57,500 bases of DNA from Glandiceps talaboti (taxonomy: Eukaryota > Hemichordata > Enteropneusta > Spengelidae), in assembly GCF_964340395.1 (NCBI RefSeq), contig NC_135559.1:4052501-4110000 (forward strand). Direction: 5' to 3'. Positions 54,255 to 57,500 of the stretch are shown piece after piece; the first letter of the stretch is position 1, and every line of letters begins with the position of its first letter. Position numbers and translations under genes: made by a program. The notes below the pieces were generated by a model. That model made no database searches. It was not told where the DNA came from and saw only the letters and a program-made list of their open reading frames with translations.

Positions 54255-54637
54255 GTGAAAAAATACCAGTGAAATAATGTCTAGCACTCTAACCTATGTA
54301 CCATACACACATTTGTCAATTTAGGTTCTTTGTGTATTATCGGACAATGCAGTTGATAATATTCAAGGGGGAAATTATATTTATATTTTAAAATATGTCT
54401 ATTTCATTTAAATTCACTACTTTCATGACAACTTTGTGACTCACATTCGTGTAGAACGAGAAAATTTGACATCTCTTCAATGTCTTAGTTCACTTAGGAA
54501 GCCAATATAATAGGAAATCTTTGTACTTGGAAGAGATACTGTGACAATTTGCTGGCATGGTTACGATTCGATGTAAAATTATTCAAAAATACAAGTAACA
54601 CTGAAGTAAAGCACTTTCTCTTTGTGCTACACTCATT

Positions 54638-54768
54638 TATAGCATTCATATCAAGTGTAAAAGTATACTGTTTCAGTTGGTTTATTTACAAGCCTAGCAT
54701 GTGGCCTTTCTAATGTGGTCAATTAGCAAATGAAACAGTATACTTTTACACTTGATATGAATGCTATA
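54638..54768. repeat. Perfect inverted repeat, 38-bp arms
   Basis: 54638-54675 (TATAGCATTCATATCAAGTG onward) is the exact reverse complement of 54731-54768, with a 55-bp spacer. Weaker pairing continues outside (CTGAAGTAAAGC near 54601 with GCTTTACTTTGG near 54793). It is probably a recent MITE-like insertion. Confidence 0.95.
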
Positions 54769-54891
54769 AATTATTATGGTACATACAGAAAACGCTTTAC
54801 TTTGGTGTTATAGGTTGTAAAACCTGACATACTACTTCAAAGGACATGAAAGTCAATATTTTTTTTCAATTTTCCATGTATTTTTCTGTAG

Positions 54892-55220
54892 GTAGATTGC
54901 TGAGATACCAGATTCTGTCAACCATTTGTGAGATGTCGAGCGAAATGGACAGTTTATGAAAGTGTGTACAGAAAACAGTTGGAACTGTGTGTGCAGACTG
55001 GATGCCTATGGCGTGTTTATTTCATGAAGTGCAACTAACAACCGATTGACAGGACCTGGAACTACCAATGTACCAAACTACAAGAAAGAAAGAAATCTGC
55101 AGAAAGGGTTGCTAACTTTAGGGGGGAGGGGGGAGGGGGTTTGAATACAAAGATTATTTACACATTTATTAAGGAAATATATGTTTCAGGAAGATTTTCA
55201 GGATTTTAGACAAGCTGTAT
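54892..55220 (+). other. Inferred terminal 3' UTR exon of SELENOT
   Basis: Non-repetitive sequence after the acceptor at 54891. It contains the candidate SECIS hairpin and no long open frame. The 3' end is not fixed: the AATAAA at 55357 lies inside a foldback element, and another lies at 56752. Confidence 0.4.
54945..55006 (+). ncRNA. Candidate SECIS element for selenoprotein T
   Basis: ATGA is at 54956-54959. A 10-bp wobble-rich helix, GTGTGTACAG (54962-54971) with CTGTGTGTGC (54985-54994), follows. An apical AAAA (54972-54975) lies 12 bases after ATGA, and AGAC (54995-54998) faces ATGA, which would allow the tandem G.A/A.G pairs of the SECIS core. The lower helix is weak. A competing fold pairs CAGTTT (54950-54955) with AGACTG (54995-55000) and would leave ATGAAA as a bulge. 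Position and layout fit, but a covariance search is needed. Confidence 0.45.
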
Positions 55221-55221
55221 T

Positions 55222-55548
55222 AATGTAGCCATATGGATGAGGATAGGGTATTCATTTTGGATTTTTAATTTATAAAACAATTTTATCATGACTTCCTGCT
55301 TGACAAATCAACATGAAACAACATATTTCAAGTCCTTGTTTGTAACTCAAAAGCTTAATAAATGTGTAAAATCTTTGTTACTGTACATACAATAACAAAC
55401 TTTTTGCACACATTTTAGGTTTTTGTAACATATTGCGTTACAAGCAAGGACTTGAAATATGTTGTTTCATGTTGATTTGTCAAGCAGGATTATAAATTAA
55501 AAATCCAAAATAAATACCCAATCCTCATCCATATGGCCACTTTAATGT
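55222..55548. mobile_element. Near-complete 327-bp palindrome (foldback element, family C)
   Basis: Two arms of about 150 bp are reverse complements. The outer parts contain CCATATGGATGAGGAT and TTTTGGATTTTTAATTTATA. The inner parts contain GCTTGACAAATCAACATGAA and ACAACATATTTCAAGTCCTT. The short copy at 22486 shares the outer arms. It encodes no protein. Confidence 0.9.
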
Positions 55549-56004
55549 TAAATATTGGGAGGGGGAGGGGGGATGGGATGGGGGAGGGGGTTATCCTAAT
55601 ATTATTTGGAATGAGATTGATGTCATACGTGTATCATGGCCAGGGCCCTGGTAAGAATTTCATATAGCTTACTGGTTGCCTAGCAACTGTTTGATATCTG
55701 TTAGTAGTAGAAATAGACATGATGAACACAAAATGTGCATATAAATGCTGTAGATTTGAAGGAATAAGAATTATGCACATTTCAAGTATTTTTGAACTCT
55801 ATGTAGATAACACTACAGGGTTAGTAGTTTCTTGAAAAGTCTGTTAAAGTCAAAAAATTCCTGGAAAGATTAAATTTGAATTCTGGAAAATGAGAGAAAG
55901 TTATCAAATTATCTGGCACAGAATGATGACAATTTCCAATGCTGACTTTGTGTTTCAGTATATCAAAGTTGTAGCAAGTTAAGTTTGTGAAATGCACTAC
56001 AACA
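55549..56004. other. Non-coding, nothing recognised
   Basis: A G-rich run (about 55558-55592) is followed by AT-rich sequence. No supported exon. Confidence 0.4.
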
Positions 56005-56500
56005 TACTCTACAGAAAAGACAGGAGTTGTCCACAGATAAACCTCATATTCTACAGAAAAGACAGTTGTCAACCTCATACTCTACAGAAAAGACCAAAGT
56101 TGTCAACCTCATACTCTACAGAAAATATAGTTGTCAACCTCATACTCTACAGAAAAGACCGAAGTTGTCAACCTCATACTCTACAGAAAAGACCGAAGTT
56201 GTCAACCTCATACTCTACAGAAAAGACCGGCGTTGTCAACCTCATACTCTACAGAAAAGACTGGAGTTGTCAACCTCATACTCTACAGAAAGACCAAAGT
56301 TGTCAACCTCATACTCTACAGAAAAGACTGGAGTTGTCAACCTCATACTCTACAGAAAAGACCGGCTTTGTCAACCTCATACTCTACAGAAAAGATAGTT
56401 GTCAACCTCATACTCTACAGAAAAGACCGGCTTTGTCAATCTCATACTCTACAGAAAAGACTGGAGTTGTCAACCTCATACTCTACAGAAAGACAGGAGT
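56005..56500. repeat. Minisatellite, unit about 34 bp, 15 copies
   Basis: The unit is close to CTCATACTCTACAGAAAAGA plus CCGGAGTTGTCAAC, with unit lengths of about 31-34 bp because of small deletions. The open frames over it come from the repeat. Confidence 0.95.
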
Positions 56501-57160
56501 TGTCTAAAATTAAACCTCCTAAAATGACTTGAAAACTCCATGAATTTATCTAATTGTACTATATCAACTCCAAAAAGACAGTAAGGTAATGTTAATGTGG
56601 ATGATTCCCCCAACAATCAGTGTCAGAAATTAATCTACACAGAACTATTTCATCACCACAACAAACAGTTAAGTTAACATGGAAATGAGTATTGAAATGT
56701 ACTGGAAAACTTACAGGAAACATTCACAAAACATTAAACAAAGATATGTTTAATAAAAACTAATCTAGTGAAGTCATTCTACAAAGTGTGTATTTGTGTC
56801 TCTTGTGTTTTCTGGGAACATTCCTTTGGGTGGGGTGGGGAGGTGTTAAAATGTGCAGAGGTCCTCCGTATAAAGCTCTTTTGTGTAGTGTTATAAATTT
56901 GAAAAAATATATTAAAATTAAAGGGGTGAAAATGAAAATTAGAGAATTGCATTAGAACTGTTCTGAGACAATACAGCAGATGTTAGTATTTGTGTTTGTT
57001 GTGTAATGTCACATCACATTATTACTTGAGTTAAACAATTGAAGTGACATAAAGCTGAGTTTAGAAGGTTTGTCTTGGGTGGAATACACACTTAAAACTT
57101 CAATTGAATTGTAGAATAGTGTCAGTGCATACCTTTGATGACATCAGATATTGTCATGCA
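56501..57160. other. Downstream region with a possible poly(A) signal
   Basis: AATAAA at 56752-56757 (plus) is a possible distal poly(A) signal for selenoprotein T. No exon recognised. Confidence 0.3.
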
Positions 57161-57319
57161 TCATTGGCACGATTGATGGCATAATATGACTCCAATGACG
57201 TATGAGTGCAAGTGTGGCCTACTCTGAGTATTTGCACAAGAAATTGCCATGTAGTGAGTGAGTGAAAGAGCAGCAGAAAACACTGCAAGCATGATACCTC
57301 CAAGTACCCACACTGGCAC
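57161..57319 (-). other. Possible minus-strand membrane-protein exon
   Basis: On the minus strand, after a weak acceptor (atatcacacaag), a frame opens VPVWVLGGIMLAVFSAALSL and continues THYMAISCANTQSRPHLHSY to a stop at 57161. The first 26 residues would make a good transmembrane helix. A weak donor (GTAGGC) lies inside. No family was recognised and only about 50 codons are open, so this may be chance. Confidence 0.2.
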
Positions 57320-57500
57320 TTGTGTGATATTCGGTTATATTATTGTTACATATGTTGAGCTGAAATGGCAAAATTTGATTTTGTTAAAATCATACTATAC
57401 TATACGATCACTGGACAAGGAATGATTGCACACTCATTTACATACACTTTGCATATGTGAATGCAGTAATGTTTTCAGTATTTCTCTGCATTGCAAGTAC
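57320..57500. other. Window edge, nothing recognised
   Basis: AT-rich sequence with no supported feature. Confidence 0.3.

Larger units (their letters stand above)
53315..54891 (+). other. Inferred intron in the SELENOT 3' UTR
   Basis: A strong donor (TATG|gtaagtaag) occurs 41 bp after the stop codon, and an acceptor (tatttttctgtag) at 54891 precedes GC-richer, non-repeat sequence. The interval is filled by repeats (53471-54254 and 54638-54768). An alternative is an unspliced 3' UTR ending at the AATAAA at about 53395. In that case the transcript would lack the candidate SECIS. Confidence 0.45.

Noticed and set aside
55357-55362. AATAAA as the selenoprotein T poly(A) signal
   Set aside because: It lies inside the foldback element, so I do not rely on it, although it could still be used.
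55992-56532. 171-codon plus-strand frame with repeated Tyr-Ser-Thr-Glu-Lys units
   Set aside because: It is minisatellite-encoded, and several frames are open because units vary in length.

Overview
This window is nuclear DNA from an animal, most likely a marine invertebrate. It has spliced genes with GT-AG introns, metazoan protein families, an in-frame TGA read as selenocysteine, long AT-rich intergenic stretches, and a very heavy load of tetra- and pentanucleotide microsatellites, minisatellites and foldback repeats. The sequence does not let me choose between a lophotrochozoan and an invertebrate deuterostome. No bacterial operon, CRISPR array, rRNA or tRNA gene was seen.

Three genes can be read with confidence. 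(1) 12385-13473, minus strand: a Golgi type II membrane sulfotransferase of the uronyl/heparan sulfate 2-O-sulfotransferase family, with its whole coding sequence in one exon. (2) 17534-26938, minus strand: a complete 12-exon, 510-residue major facilitator transporter of the SLC18B1 (vesicular polyamine transporter) type; every exon joins in frame. (3) 49359-53274, plus strand: selenoprotein T in four coding exons (198 residues) with a CxxU redox motif, an inferred spliced 3' UTR and a candidate SECIS hairpin near 54950-55006.

Three weaker coding signals lie near the window edges: possible exon remnants at 489-874 (+), a first coding exon of a signal-anchored protein at 2296-2411 (-), and a hydrophobic open stretch at 57161-57319 (-) that may belong to a gene converging on selenoprotein T.

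Layout: 1-12.3 kb is mostly non-coding with several repeat tracts; 12.4-13.5 kb is the sulfotransferase; about 15.2-27 kb is the transporter, its inferred 3' UTR and repeat-filled introns; 27-48.9 kb is a gene-poor stretch in which I recognise no exon; 49.1-57 kb is the selenoprotein T locus. The proteins act in different places (Golgi sulfation, vesicular transport, ER redox) and nothing suggests a shared pathway.

The most unusual material is the repeat landscape. A dispersed element has three copies (4563, 22113, 53471). Two of them carry an internal minisatellite whose 21-bp unit has become a 43-bp dimer in one copy. A foldback family has a 327-bp near-complete palindrome (55222) and a short relative (22486). 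Six identical CACGTGAC motifs lie in 418 bp downstream of the transporter stop codon.
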